Positions 17,526 through 24,859 of a DNA stretch of 36,189 bases are shown here, piece by piece. Below the pieces are notes generated by a model that had not been told where the DNA came from, ran no database searches, and saw only the letters and a list, made by a program, of their open reading frames with translations. The position numbers were made by a program, and so were the translations under genes. Source of the stretch: Geobacteraceae bacterium (GTDB lineage Bacteria > Desulfobacterota > Desulfuromonadia > Geobacterales > Geobacteraceae); contig JAQUHN010000018.1 of the NCBI GenBank assembly GCA_028683555.1, forward strand, positions 1 through 36,189, written 5' to 3'. Numbering within the stretch: position 1 is the first letter of the stretch; each line of letters begins with the position of its first letter.

Positions 17526-17914
17526 GCGCGGAGGTCCCTTCGGGAGTAGCAGCTAAATAGTTTTTAACTGGAAACGGTTCTTTTTCGCCCTGGCTGTGTC
17601 AGTCCGCGGGCTTGCTTGTGCGGCGTACCTGGGTACGCCGCAGCGCAACTCCTTGATTTCCTTGCCAGGACAAAAAAACCCTCGTTTCCGAATTGAAAAC
17701 CAATAGTTTCAAATCCGGGGTTTCCGGATGGAAACTAAATATATTCCCTGTACGAGAAAATGCGCCCCATCAGGCATGCTGTCCGAACCGGATGACTGTT
17801 GGTGATCGGCTACAGGAGGTTTCAGGAACGTTCCAATCCGGTCCCTGCAGCTGCTTTCCGGACGGACAATGGAACCAGAACTCGATCTCCCTACCATGAC
17901 TTGCGGGCTCGCTC
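17526..17914. other. Intergenic region carrying repeat copy 1
   Basis: No gene is convincing in these 389 bases. Positions 17570-17735 are the first copy of the dispersed repeat, annotated separately. The remaining bases (17736-17914) contain only short open frames without ribosome sites. A GTTAA half-word near 17563-17567 (minus strand) is too degenerate to call a CpxR box for the Spy-like gene at 17525. Confidence 0.6.
17570..17735 (+). repeat. Dispersed repeat, copy 1 (most complete)
   Basis: About 166 bp. The left end reads GGAAACGGTTCTTTTT, followed by CCTGGCTGTGTCA. The centre is a perfect palindrome at 17620-17641 (GCGGCGTACC-TG-GGTACGCCGC). GCCAGGACAAAAAAACCC then mirrors the left part as an imperfect inverted repeat. 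The right end carries GAAAACC...TAGTTTC and an ATCCGG...CCGGATGG hairpin, closing with GGAAAC. Related copies lie at 29509-29672 and 33885-34041. It has no coding potential and no recognisable transposase ends, so a REP/BIME-like or MITE-like element is the best description. Confidence 0.8.
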
Positions 17915-18157
17915 CTAGTTTTCACTGGGCTTTTGAATGGTCTTGCCAGCGAGGGATATCTCCTGACTGTGTGTTTCCATGGTCAGTTTTTGCAGAATGA
18001 CGCTCATGATTGCAAAATCAGCAGGATCCTGGTCGCCGGAATACCGGGCAAGCGGATTCGTTCCATAAAGCTTCCCGGAACCGGGCGGTAATGTGCCGCT
18101 GATGGAAAGTTTCCCGCGTTGGGACAGCTTGCTTTGCACTAGCTGTTCTTTTTTCAT
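17915..18157 (-). CDS. Hypothetical 80-residue protein
   Basis: The ATG at 18157 has a good AGAGGAA site 5-6 bases upstream; the frame stays open further upstream but without a supported start. The product is a small, polar, basic-then-neutral protein starting MKKEQLVQSKLSQRGK, with a central SGTLPPGSGKLYG stretch, NPLARYSGDQDPADFAIMSVILQKL and a polar tail. I recognise no domain, signal peptide or membrane segment. It lies between two Spy-like genes on the same strand, downstream of a terminator, so it would need its own promoter in 18158-18270. It could be genuine or a chance frame; the ribosome site is the main support. Confidence 0.4.
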   Translation of the reverse strand: MKKEQLVQSKLSQRGKLSISGTLPPGSGKLYGTNPLARYSGDQDPADFAIMSVILQKLTMETHSQEISLAGKTIQKPSEN

Positions 18158-18515
18158 GCAATTCCTCTCCCGATAATGGCATGGGCGGACGCTGATTCCT
18201 TCAGAAAAGTTTTTCGTGACGTCGGGGTCTTCCGGTGCATTAGATAATTTCCAGTCCTGAACAGGATGATAAAAAATGCGGCTCGGGGAGGAACACCGAG
18301 CCGCCAAGAAGGCATCACGGAGGGTAATGCCCGGAGACGCTCTTTGAACTCTTCTGGCTGGTAGTGGTTTGCGGTTTATTCGGCATATTCCGGTGCTCAA
18401 TGTTACGTTTTTCGCGTCGTTACAGATGTGCTATATGGCGTCGAAGCGATCCATGGGGGAACCTTGTACCAGGGGAGGAATACCGGTTTTCCCCCATTGA
18501 CCGATCCGATGGGGG
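18158..18515. other. Intergenic region after the second Spy-like gene
   Basis: This region contains the minus-strand terminator at 18304-18270, more than 200 bases after the Spy-like stop. That leaves an unusually long 3' untranslated region or a separate short transcript (roughly 18460-18270). A small hairpin GGCAT-N11-ATGCC (about 18311-18331) precedes the terminator. The only minus-strand frame of note there is 23 codons (MPNKPQTTT...), without a good ribosome site. Confidence 0.5.
18270..18304 (-). terminator. Rho-independent terminator reading leftward
   Basis: On the minus strand a 9-bp perfect stem GCGGCTCGG / CCGAGCCGC (18304-18296 with 18286-18278) has a 9-base loop and is followed by A then TTTTTT. 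It most likely ends the transcript of the Spy-like gene at 18516-19049 or of a short RNA between them. Confidence 0.85.
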
Positions 18516-19049
18516 TTATCGCTCATGCCTGGTGTCGGGATTCGGTCCTTTTGGCGGTCGGGGATGAGCAGGGTGGTGATTTCTTTCCGTTTCTAGCTGC
18601 AGAAGGATATCTCGCTGTTCCGGTGTCAGGATCGCGGTAATTTGACGGTTTGTCTTTACATGGGAAACAATCAGCTCGGCTTCGGTTTTTGCCAGGTCGC
18701 CGGCAATGACCCGGAGGGCCGTTTCGTCAAAGTTCGTTGCTCGTTCGGCCTGCATAAGGCGTTGCCGGATTTCATCCTGTTTCTTCAGCAGTGGCGCTAT
18801 CTTCTTTTGTTCACTGGTCAGGATTTCGGCAATTTTCTTTTCCTGGTCGCCATTGAGGTGGAGGGGTGAGTTTTTCCCCTGTGCAGCGAACATCTGTGGC
18901 GGCATCCCTTTGCCCGGGGGCATTTCATCCCCCTTCTGCTTATCCTGCAATGTTTTCGGAGCATCCGGCGGAGTTGCTGCATGGGCTCCGGCAACTCCTG
19001 ACAGCAATGTCGCACTCAGAAGTGATACCATCAAGATAGGCCTTCTCAT
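18516..19049 (-). CDS. Spy/CpxP-family periplasmic protein
   Basis: The start is ATG 19049, with AAAGGAG just upstream, giving 177 residues; the frame extends upstream but without a ribosome site. A clean signal peptide (MRRPILMVSLLSATLLSGVAGAHA, cleavage after AHA) precedes a proline-rich linker and a helical LTxxQ domain: LNGDQEKKIAEIL, RLMQAERATNFDETALR and ILTPEQRDILLQLE. The last is the family's defining LTxxQ motif. A histidine/proline-rich tail could bind metal. Spy/CpxP proteins are ATP-independent periplasmic chaperones and negative regulators of Cpx signalling. A CpxR-type box lies at 19188-19202, about 140 bases upstream, and a CpxRA-like pair is 2 kb away, so Cpx control is likely. 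Confidence 0.85.
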   Translation of the reverse strand: MRRPILMVSLLSATLLSGVAGAHAATPPDAPKTLQDKQKGDEMPPGKGMPPQMFAAQGKNSPLHLNGDQEKKIAEILTSEQKKIAPLLKKQDEIRQRLMQAERATNFDETALRVIAGDLAKTEAELIVSHVKTNRQITAILTPEQRDILLQLETERNHHPAHPRPPKGPNPDTRHER

Positions 19050-19187
19050 AGTTTTCTCCTTTATCGTATCTTGCAGGTGTGTTTTCGTTGTTTTCCGATG
19101 GGCTTGACTATACGGCTTTCCGCCGTCAAGTTGGGTTAAGAGATATGCCTTGAATGTTAAGATTGCCGACATGCGGGAGGAGCTGTT

Positions 19188-19202
19188 TTTACACTTTTTA
19201 AC
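19188..19202 (-). promoter_or_regulatory. CpxR-type box upstream of the Spy-like gene
   Basis: The minus strand reads GTTAA-AAAGT-GTAAA, one base from the consensus GTAAA-N5-GTAAA with exact 10-bp phasing. It precedes the spy-like gene (start 19049) on the same strand. It matches the perfect box in front of the cpxR-like gene. Confidence 0.65.
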
Positions 19203-19280
19203 AGACTGTCTGAAGGTGCGGTGAGTGGTGCAAAGGAGAGGATGGCGCTGATGGCGCGTACAGGAAAAGTTGCGGTGCCG

Positions 19281-19304
19281 CGCACCCCTTCTCTCTGGGG
19301 TGCG
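19281..19304 (-). terminator. Hairpin after the AAA+ ATPase gene, possible weak terminator
   Basis: An 8-bp perfect stem CGCACCCC / GGGGTGCG with an 8-base loop lies about 40 bases after the ATPase stop in the leftward direction. Only a poor T tract follows (ACTTTT about 12 bases later), so efficient intrinsic termination is doubtful. Confidence 0.35.
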
Positions 19305-19342
19305 GCCTGATGGAGGCTGATTTTTTACGAAATCACCAAGAT

Positions 19343-20833
19343 TTATTTTGCGCCCGAGGCAGGAACCGCCCGCTTAAAGGCCCATGCTTCGATTTTCTTG
19401 ATCTGTTCGGCCATGGTGATGGAAAGGGGTACCGTGCGACTCACCATGGTCATCAGATCCTGCTGGGTCATGGGGTGCTGGTCGGCAAGCGCCTCGAAGG
19501 TTGCGGCGTTGACCACCTGTTCGATCTCCGCGCCGGAAAACCCCCTGGTCGAGCCGGCCAGGAGTTTGCAGTCGATGGTGGCGAGGTCGGCATTCTGTTT
19601 TGCCAGGTGGATGCGGAAGATCTCTTCCCGGGCGGCGGTTTCCGGCAACCCGACATAAAATATTTCGTCAAATCGACCCTTGCGCAATACCTCGGCCGGG
19701 AGCATTTCGATGGCGTTTGCTGTAGCGGCAACGAACACCGGTTCCTTTTTTTCCTGCATCCAGGTGAGAAACGAGCCGAGAATCCTTGACGACGCGCCTC
19801 CTTCCGATTTGAATCCGTGGGTTGTTATGCCTGATTCTATTTCATCGATCCAGAGCACGCAGGGCGCAACCGCTTCGGCGGTCTTGAAGGCCTGGTTCAG
19901 GCTCGCCTCAGGCGACCCGAAAACACCGCTGTAAACCGTGGACATATCCAGACGGATCAGGGGCAGGCGCCATTCAGCGGCAATTGCCTTGACGAACAGT
20001 GACTTGCCGCAGCCGGCGACACCCATGATCAGTACGCCTTTGGGGAGGCCGACGCCCGATGAGATGCCTTCCAGGCCGAATGCGGTTTCGCGTCGTTTGA
20101 GCCACTGCTTGAGGTTTTCCATGCCGCCAAGCTGGTCGCTGCCGTCAGTGTCGATAACCAGTTCCATGATGCCGCTTTGCTGCAAGATCCGCCGTTTGTT
20201 TTCCAGCAGTGCCCGGACCGCATCGGCACCGGTCATATCCGCCAGCCGCAAAGTACGGATTGCCCGTTCAAGATCTGTCAGGTCAAGCCCGCGGGCAGCT
20301 ACCACCAGTCTTTCCAATAACGTCGGATCTGTTTCGCATGCCTTGGCAAGGGTTGGGTCATTTTCCCGTGCCTGGCCAAGAAACGCACGAATCTCCTCGA
20401 CTTCGGGGAGCCCCTGCTTGACAATGATGATCTCATCCCGGAGACACTGCGGCGTCCACTCCTCTTCGCCGAGGATCACGGTTACTTTCCCTTTGTTTTT
20501 CGAGGTAAAGGCAAGGTCTTTGATTTTTCTGACGAGAATCGGGTTGTCCCGCCAGAACCACTGGATATCCTTGAGGACAAGCAGCAGGGGCCCGGTCTGG
20601 GACAGGGCGAAGTCGAGACATTTGATCAGATCGACCGTGTCCGGGATGAACTCTCCATCACGGCTGAGGCCTTCGGTGCAGGTCCATATCATGGGGCTTC
20701 CCATTCCCTTGATCCGGGCGGCGGCCTGGGTAAGGAGTCTTTCGCAGCGCCGCTCATTCTCGGTGATGACATACAAAAGCGTTGTCCCGATGCTGATTTG
20801 ACGAAGGAAGTGCTGCTGGGTCAGTTTTTCCAT
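19343..20833 (-). CDS. Ycf46-like AAA+ ATPase
   Basis: The 496-residue protein has an N-terminal region (1-210) resembling an inactive P-loop domain (LLLVLKDIQWFW, residues 83-94) and a C-terminal AAA+ module. The module has LGGMENLKQWLKRR (235-248), Walker A GVAGCGKS (271-278), Walker B VLWIDEIE (326-333), sensor-1 Asn373 in ATANAIEMLP, and arginine-finger candidates Arg384 and Arg387 in LRKGRFDE. This domain plan fits the Ycf46 group known from chloroplasts and cyanobacteria, whose role is poorly understood. It is divergent from cpxR, with a perfect CpxR box in the shared 206-base promoter region, so it may belong to the envelope-stress regulon. It is predicted soluble; the substrate is unknown. 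Confidence 0.85.
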   Translation of the reverse strand: MEKLTQQHFLRQISIGTTLLYVITENERRCERLLTQAAARIKGMGSPMIWTCTEGLSRDGEFIPDTVDLIKCLDFALSQTGPLLLVLKDIQWFWRDNPILVRKIKDLAFTSKNKGKVTVILGEEEWTPQCLRDEIIIVKQGLPEVEEIRAFLGQARENDPTLAKACETDPTLLERLVVAARGLDLTDLERAIRTLRLADMTGADAVRALLENKRRILQQSGIMELVIDTDGSDQLGGMENLKQWLKRRETAFGLEGISSGVGLPKGVLIMGVAGCGKSLFVKAIAAEWRLPLIRLDMSTVYSGVFGSPEASLNQAFKTAEAVAPCVLWIDEIESGITTHGFKSEGGASSRILGSFLTWMQEKKEPVFVAATANAIEMLPAEVLRKGRFDEIFYVGLPETAAREEIFRIHLAKQNADLATIDCKLLAGSTRGFSGAEIEQVVNAATFEALADQHPMTQQDLMTMVSRTVPLSITMAEQIKKIEAWAFKRAVPASGAK

Positions 20834-20971
20834 GGATTTCTTCTCCGAAGGGGCCGATTTGGCTGGATCATGCAGCGCAGGCGTCTGCTGTCACGGACAA
20901 AGGATAGACCAAAAAATGATAAGATGCCAATTATTCTTTTACAAATCGGCTATGGGTAAGCGCCGCAAGGT

Positions 20972-20986
20972 TTTACATTTTTTTAC
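20972..20986. promoter_or_regulatory. Perfect CpxR-type box in the ATPase/cpxR divergent promoter
   Basis: TTTAC-ATTTT-TTTAC on the plus strand equals GTAAA-N5-GTAAA on the minus strand, a perfect match to the known CpxR consensus. Its centre lies about 42 bases before the transcription start expected from TATACT at 21009-21014, a typical activator position. A further TTTAC occurs at 21001-21005. Both the ATPase and the cpxR-like gene could be controlled from it. Confidence 0.75.
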
Positions 20987-21008
20987 AGATCCGGAGAGGG
21001 TTTACGAT

Positions 21009-21014
21009 TATACT
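21009..21014 (+). promoter_or_regulatory. -10 element of the cpxR-like operon
   Basis: TATACT lies 25 bases before the cpxR-like ATG. No good -35 hexamer lies at 16-18 bases (the nearest TTTACA is 21 bases away), consistent with an activator-dependent promoter using the adjacent CpxR-type box. Confidence 0.5.
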
Positions 21015-21039
21015 GAAGCAAATTTGTGCGAGGCGGAAT

Positions 21040-21759
21040 ATGACAAACAAGGTACTGATCATTGATGATGATGTTGAGCTGTGCGAATTGTTGCGCGACT
21101 ACCTTTCCGTTGAGGGGTTTGCCGTCGAGGCGGTCCATGACGGGGAAGCCGGGGCTGAAAGGGCGCTGGCCAATGGTTTCGGCCTGATAGTGCTCGATGT
21201 GATGCTGCCGAAACTCAGCGGTTTTGAAGTTCTGCGCCGCATTCGCAGCGGATCGCCGGTTCCGGTGCTGATGTTGACCGCACGGGGGGATGAAGTAGAC
21301 AGGATCGTCGGTCTCGAGATGGGCGCAGATGACTATCTGCCCAAGCCGTTCAATCCCCGGGAACTGGTTGCGCGTCTGCGTGCGATTCTACGGCGCGCCA
21401 TGGCTCCCCTTGCCGGTACGGAAGCATCCTCCGCCCTGCTTGTGGTGGGTGATGTTGCGGTCGATCCGGGTGCCAGGACCGTGGTGTGCGGCGGCAGACC
21501 GGTCGAGGTGACATCGGTTGAGTTTTCTCTTCTTGAAGTCTTGCTGCGCATGGCGGGCAAGGTCATCAGCCGTGAGGATCTTTCCGTCCAGGCCCTGGGG
21601 CGAACACTCAATTACCAGGATCGCAGTATCGATGTTCATGTGAGCAGTCTGCGTAAAAAACTGGGATCTTCCAGCGAAGGAAGCGAGCGGATCAAGTCTG
21701 TTCGGGGGGTCGGATATATTTATGCCTGTCCTGCTGCCGAACGGAATCCTGATTCGTAG
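21040..21759 (+). CDS. cpxR: CpxR-like OmpR-family response regulator
   Basis: This 239-residue protein has a receiver domain (KVLIIDDDVELC, acidic pocket Asp10/11; phospho-acceptor Asp53 in VLDVMLPK; Thr80; Lys102 in DYLPKPFNPREL). A short linker joins it to an OmpR-type winged helix ending in LNYQDRSIDVHVSSLRKKLG and VRGVGYIY. The receiver sequence, especially LIVLDVMLPKLSGFEVLRRIR and GADDYLPKPFNPREL, is close to CpxR. The ribosome site is GAGGCGGA. It starts 20 bases before the sensor kinase gene, forming an operon. The CpxR-type box upstream suggests autoregulation. It should activate envelope-stress genes such as the Spy-like gene at 18516. Confidence 0.87.
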   Translation: MTNKVLIIDDDVELCELLRDYLSVEGFAVEAVHDGEAGAERALANGFGLIVLDVMLPKLSGFEVLRRIRSGSPVPVLMLTARGDEVDRIVGLEMGADDYLPKPFNPRELVARLRAILRRAMAPLAGTEASSALLVVGDVAVDPGARTVVCGGRPVEVTSVEFSLLEVLLRMAGKVISREDLSVQALGRTLNYQDRSIDVHVSSLRKKLGSSSEGSERIKSVRGVGYIYACPAAERNPDS

Positions 21760-21778
21760 CAGGCGGTAGAGGATATTT

Positions 21779-23173
21779 ATGCGGACAATGTTTGTGAAAT
21801 TGTTTTTCTGGTTCTGGCTTGCCATGACCCTTTCGGGAGTCGTCATCTTCCTGATTGCATTCAATATGCGCATGGGCCCCATGCATGCCCAGTTCGAGCG
21901 TCGCTATACTGCCGAACGTGCCCGTATCGTCTGTGAGGCCCTTGCCCTGTATGGCCATACTGCCGCCGGAATCTACGAGAAATACGGCGAGATGGCTACC
22001 AGGAACTTTGTCCAGCAAAGGGAACCGCACGGCATGCGCGCCTACCTCTTTTCCACCACCGGCAACTCGCTTTCCGGGCCCGCGCCGCACCATCTCGAGG
22101 TGGCTGTCCGGCAGTTGCTGGACAGCGGTGTCACGGAACTCGTTTTTGATAAGGGAGTTGTTGCAGCGGCCGTGCTGGTGAAGAGTCCGCGTGGCAAGAT
22201 CTATGTGGCCGCCGCTACCGGGGTGCCGCCCATGCCGCCACCCCGGGTGCTTCTGCAAGGGTGGCCTTTTCCACCGGATTTCTGGTTTCACTTCTGCGTG
22301 TACTTCGTCATTGGCGGCTTGGTCTGCTATGGCCTTGCGTGGCACCTTACCTCGCCGGTCCGCCAGCTTCGCGCCGCGGCTCAGCGCCTGGGTACCGGAG
22401 ATCTGACAACGCGGGTATCTATTCGGACAAAGGGCCGGGGCGATGAAGTGACCGACCTGGTGCGGGACTTCAACCGCATGGCCGAGCGGATCGAGAAGTT
22501 GATGACTGCGCAGAAACAACTGGTGCGGGACGTGTCCCACGAACTACGCTCCCCTCTTGCCCGGTTGAATGTTGCCCTGGGACTGGCGCGGCGCACTGCG
22601 TCTGCCGAAGCCGCGGCGCCCCTCGACCGGATCGAACAGGAAGCGGAGCGCCTGAATGAAATGATCGGCGAACTGCTGACCCTCAGCCTGCTGGAAAGTG
22701 ACAGTGCGCGATTCGAGAAGGAGACTTTCGATGTGGCGGAAGTAGTGGCGGAGGTGGTCGGGGATGCCGATTTCGAAGCGGCTGGCCGCAATCGGAGCGT
22801 CCGGTGTATTTCAACGGTACCGCTCAGTGTGACGGGTAGCCGGGAGATGCTGCGCCGCGCCTTGGAGAACGTGGTGCGCAACGGCGTGCGCTATACCGCT
22901 GAAGGGACGCCTGTCGAGGTGTCGCTGGAGGAAGTGTCCGGTCATGCTGTAATTCGGGTCAGGGATCATGGCCCGGGTGTGCCGGAAGAATCCCTGACGC
23001 AGATCTTCCGTCCGTTTTACCGACTCGCGGAAGCCCGTGATCGTCAGACTGGTGGTACCGGCATAGGTCTGGCAATTACCGAACGTGCAGTGCAGCTCCA
23101 TTCAGGGAATGTGCTGGCCGCCAATGCTCCGGACGGAGGGTTGGTGGTTGACATTCGTATTCCCGTTTCTTGA
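21779..23173 (+). CDS. cpxA: CpxA-like sensor histidine kinase
   Basis: This 464-residue inner-membrane kinase has TM1 at about 8-28, a periplasmic domain of about 140 residues, TM2 at about 168-188, a HAMP domain (190-241), a dimerisation domain with the phospho-acceptor His254 in VRDVSHELRSPLARL, and an ATPase domain. The ATPase domain has the N box (RRALENVVRNGVRYT), G1 (DHGPGVPEE), F box (IFRPFYRL) and G2 (GGTGIGLAI). The VSHELRSPLARL sequence and N-terminal layout resemble CpxA. The AGAGGA ribosome site is in the 19-base gap after cpxR. It should sense envelope disturbance, with the Spy/CpxP-like proteins nearby as candidate periplasmic modulators. Confidence 0.87.
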   Translation: MRTMFVKLFFWFWLAMTLSGVVIFLIAFNMRMGPMHAQFERRYTAERARIVCEALALYGHTAAGIYEKYGEMATRNFVQQREPHGMRAYLFSTTGNSLSGPAPHHLEVAVRQLLDSGVTELVFDKGVVAAAVLVKSPRGKIYVAAATGVPPMPPPRVLLQGWPFPPDFWFHFCVYFVIGGLVCYGLAWHLTSPVRQLRAAAQRLGTGDLTTRVSIRTKGRGDEVTDLVRDFNRMAERIEKLMTAQKQLVRDVSHELRSPLARLNVALGLARRTASAEAAAPLDRIEQEAERLNEMIGELLTLSLLESDSARFEKETFDVAEVVAEVVGDADFEAAGRNRSVRCISTVPLSVTGSREMLRRALENVVRNGVRYTAEGTPVEVSLEEVSGHAVIRVRDHGPGVPEESLTQIFRPFYRLAEARDRQTGGTGIGLAITERAVQLHSGNVLAANAPDGGLVVDIRIPVS

Positions 23174-23221
23174 GGATAGTGTGTCCGCCGCTTCAAAGAC
23201 TCTTGCCGGAAAGGGCAGAAA

Positions 23222-23584
23222 TCATAAATAGGGCTTACCAGTCTGTTTCCTTTTTTCTGGAGCAAGCTTTGCCTTTATTCCATCCAGGAAGTGCAGCAAG
23301 GTGAGCAGCGGGTGACGAAGAAGCATACGGGGGCCGGAATAGCGCATGATTTGCCGGATGTTTTCCCGCATGGCCGGCTTGTGGCAGTGAACCGGGCATC
23401 CGGAGCAGGCCGGTTTTCCTTCCTGGTACGGGCAGCTGTCCATGCGTTCCTGGACATAGATCAGCAATGCCCGACATTCCAAACAAAGTCCTTCCTTGGT
23501 CGTATGGTGTGCCTTGCAATAGATCCTAGCCATTTTCCTGATTGTCTGTTTCTCTCGCTGCAGGCGCCTGTCTCTACTTTTCAC
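23222..23584 (-). CDS. ygbA: YgbA-family (nitrous oxide-stimulated promoter) protein
   Basis: The best start is GTG 23584, giving 120 residues; ATG 23533 inside the domain is less likely because the conserved EKQTIRKMARIYC precedes it. Conserved cysteines are in YCKAHH, GLCLECRALL, SCPYQ and ACSGCPVHCHKP, followed by MRYSGPRMLLRHP. This is the pattern of YgbA, a family linked to NsrR and nitrosative stress, where the cysteines probably bind a metal or iron-sulfur cluster. The gene faces cpxA tail to tail with a 48-base gap. A palindromic word (23611-23630) lies directly upstream and may be its operator. Confidence 0.85.
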   Translation of the reverse strand: MKSRDRRLQREKQTIRKMARIYCKAHHTTKEGLCLECRALLIYVQERMDSCPYQEGKPACSGCPVHCHKPAMRENIRQIMRYSGPRMLLRHPLLTLLHFLDGIKAKLAPEKRKQTGKPYL

Positions 23585-23610
23585 GATTATTCTGCCTTTC
23601 TCTCGCCACT

Positions 23611-23630
23611 AAGCTTCAAGTTGAAAACTT
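23611..23630. promoter_or_regulatory. Near-palindrome upstream of the ygbA-like gene
   Basis: AAG-c-TTCAA-G-TTGAA-aa-CTT, an imperfect dyad centred about 35 bases before the GTG start. NsrR sites are also A/T-rich dyads with AAG...CTT ends, but the inner bases differ. It is a possible regulator site only. Confidence 0.35.
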
Positions 23631-23631
23631 A

Positions 23632-23671
23632 CCACCCCTTGCCCTTCCAAAACAGGAGGGGTTGGGGGTGG
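23632..23671 (-). terminator. G/C-rich hairpin after the MFS gene
   Basis: CCACCCC...CCCTTCC pairs with GGAGGGG...GGGGTGG around a short A-rich loop, giving an imperfect stem of about 17 bp, 31 bases beyond the MFS stop in the leftward direction. A T tract is nearly absent (TAAGTTTTC), so it may stabilise or weakly terminate the transcript. Confidence 0.45.
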
Positions 23672-23701
23672 TCGAATGTCGTGCCTTGGATAACTTGCCA
23701 A

Positions 23702-24859
23702 TCATAACGTGTCCGGATGTCCGGATTTCTCCGGCAGCCGGATGTATTGGGCAAAAAACAGTGAAACAGCGCCGAGAGCGGCGCCGGCGAAGAACGGAAT
23801 GCGATAGTCTATCATCCAGAGGAGTCCGCCGATTGCCGGAAGGAATACTGCCGCCATATGGTTGATAGTGACCCCTACTGCGGTGCTCGGCGCAATGTCC
23901 GCGGGGTCGGCGATTTTGTGGAAATAGGTTCGGATGGCAATAGCGAAGTTGAACAGTAGTGCATCGAGGATGTACATGCCGGCGGCAACGCCCTTGGAAG
24001 TGGTGAAGGCGTAGGTCAGGAAAACAAGGATTACCACCGAATATTCGAGGGTGCAGAGGGTTCGCTCGCCAAAGGCGATGATAGCCCGGCCGATGAGCGG
24101 ATTGAGAAACCAGTTGATGCTGTTGTTGACCAGGAAAAGCAGCGTAACTTCCTGCACGGTGAAATGAAAAATCTTAACCAGCAGGAAGATGGAAAATACC
24201 GTAAAAATCTGCCGTCTGGCTCCGGACAGGAAGGTGAGGATGTAATAGAGCCAGTAGCGTTTCCGGAGAACCATTTTCAGCCGTTGAGGGGGGATGCTGC
24301 TGTGGGTGGGATCCTGCACCAGACCCCAGCATCCGGCGAGAAAAACCAGCCCGCCGATGACGAGAAAAAGGCCCTTATAGCTAAGAAAGTGTCCGAGTAG
24401 CCAGATAAGGAGGGCGGCGGCGATGCTTGAGGCGGCGGCGATGCTCCGCAACTTGCCGATCACCAGAGGCGAAACGTTGGTGGCGAAGTACTGCAGGGTG
24501 AGGGACTGGTTGGTGGTTTCGTAATAGTGAAAGCCAAAGCTCATGATAAGGGTAGTGAGCATGATCCCGGCATAGGTGGGGAGCATGCCGGTCATGGCGA
24601 CGCCGATGCCGAGAATGACGATGGAGAGGGCCGAAAGACGATGTTCCCGAATGACCAGCATTACATATACTGCGAGCAGCGCGAGGAAACCGGGCGCTTC
24701 GCGAATTGACTGGATGATCCCCACGTGACGGCCTTCAAGGTGGACCACTTCCACGGCAAAGTTATTGAAGAGGATCGTGTATCCCTGGATGCCGATCATC
24801 GATGCGGCAGTCAGGATAACCAGAAAACGCAGCATCGGTTTCTGCGTGTTTTCAATCAT
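23702..24859 (-). CDS. Major facilitator superfamily transporter
   Basis: I choose ATG 24859, preceded by AAAGGA, giving 385 residues. The frame stays open about 320 bases further upstream, but that part is not transporter-like and overlaps the divergent radical SAM gene. The protein is hydrophobic throughout with about 11-12 membrane helices. A central loop (near residues 185-210, PTHSSIPPQRLKMVLRKRYW) separates two six-helix halves, and a charged loop IREHRLS follows an early helix, as in MFS carriers. No substrate-specific motif is visible. The divergent partner is a radical SAM protein, which hints at a shared pathway but does not prove one. Confidence 0.8.
   Translation of the reverse strand: MIENTQKPMLRFLVILTAASMIGIQGYTILFNNFAVEVVHLEGRHVGIIQSIREAPGFLALLAVYVMLVIREHRLSALSIVILGIGVAMTGMLPTYAGIMLTTLIMSFGFHYYETTNQSLTLQYFATNVSPLVIGKLRSIAAASSIAAALLIWLLGHFLSYKGLFLVIGGLVFLAGCWGLVQDPTHSSIPPQRLKMVLRKRYWLYYILTFLSGARRQIFTVFSIFLLVKIFHFTVQEVTLLFLVNNSINWFLNPLIGRAIIAFGERTLCTLEYSVVILVFLTYAFTTSKGVAAGMYILDALLFNFAIAIRTYFHKIADPADIAPSTAVGVTINHMAAVFLPAIGGLLWMIDYRIPFFAGAALGAVSLFFAQYIRLPEKSGHPDTL

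Noticed and set aside
18305-18480. Cyclic-dinucleotide (GEMM-type) riboswitch
   Set aside because: I looked for the conserved GCAAA-type core and paired helices and did not find them in order; only small hairpins are present.
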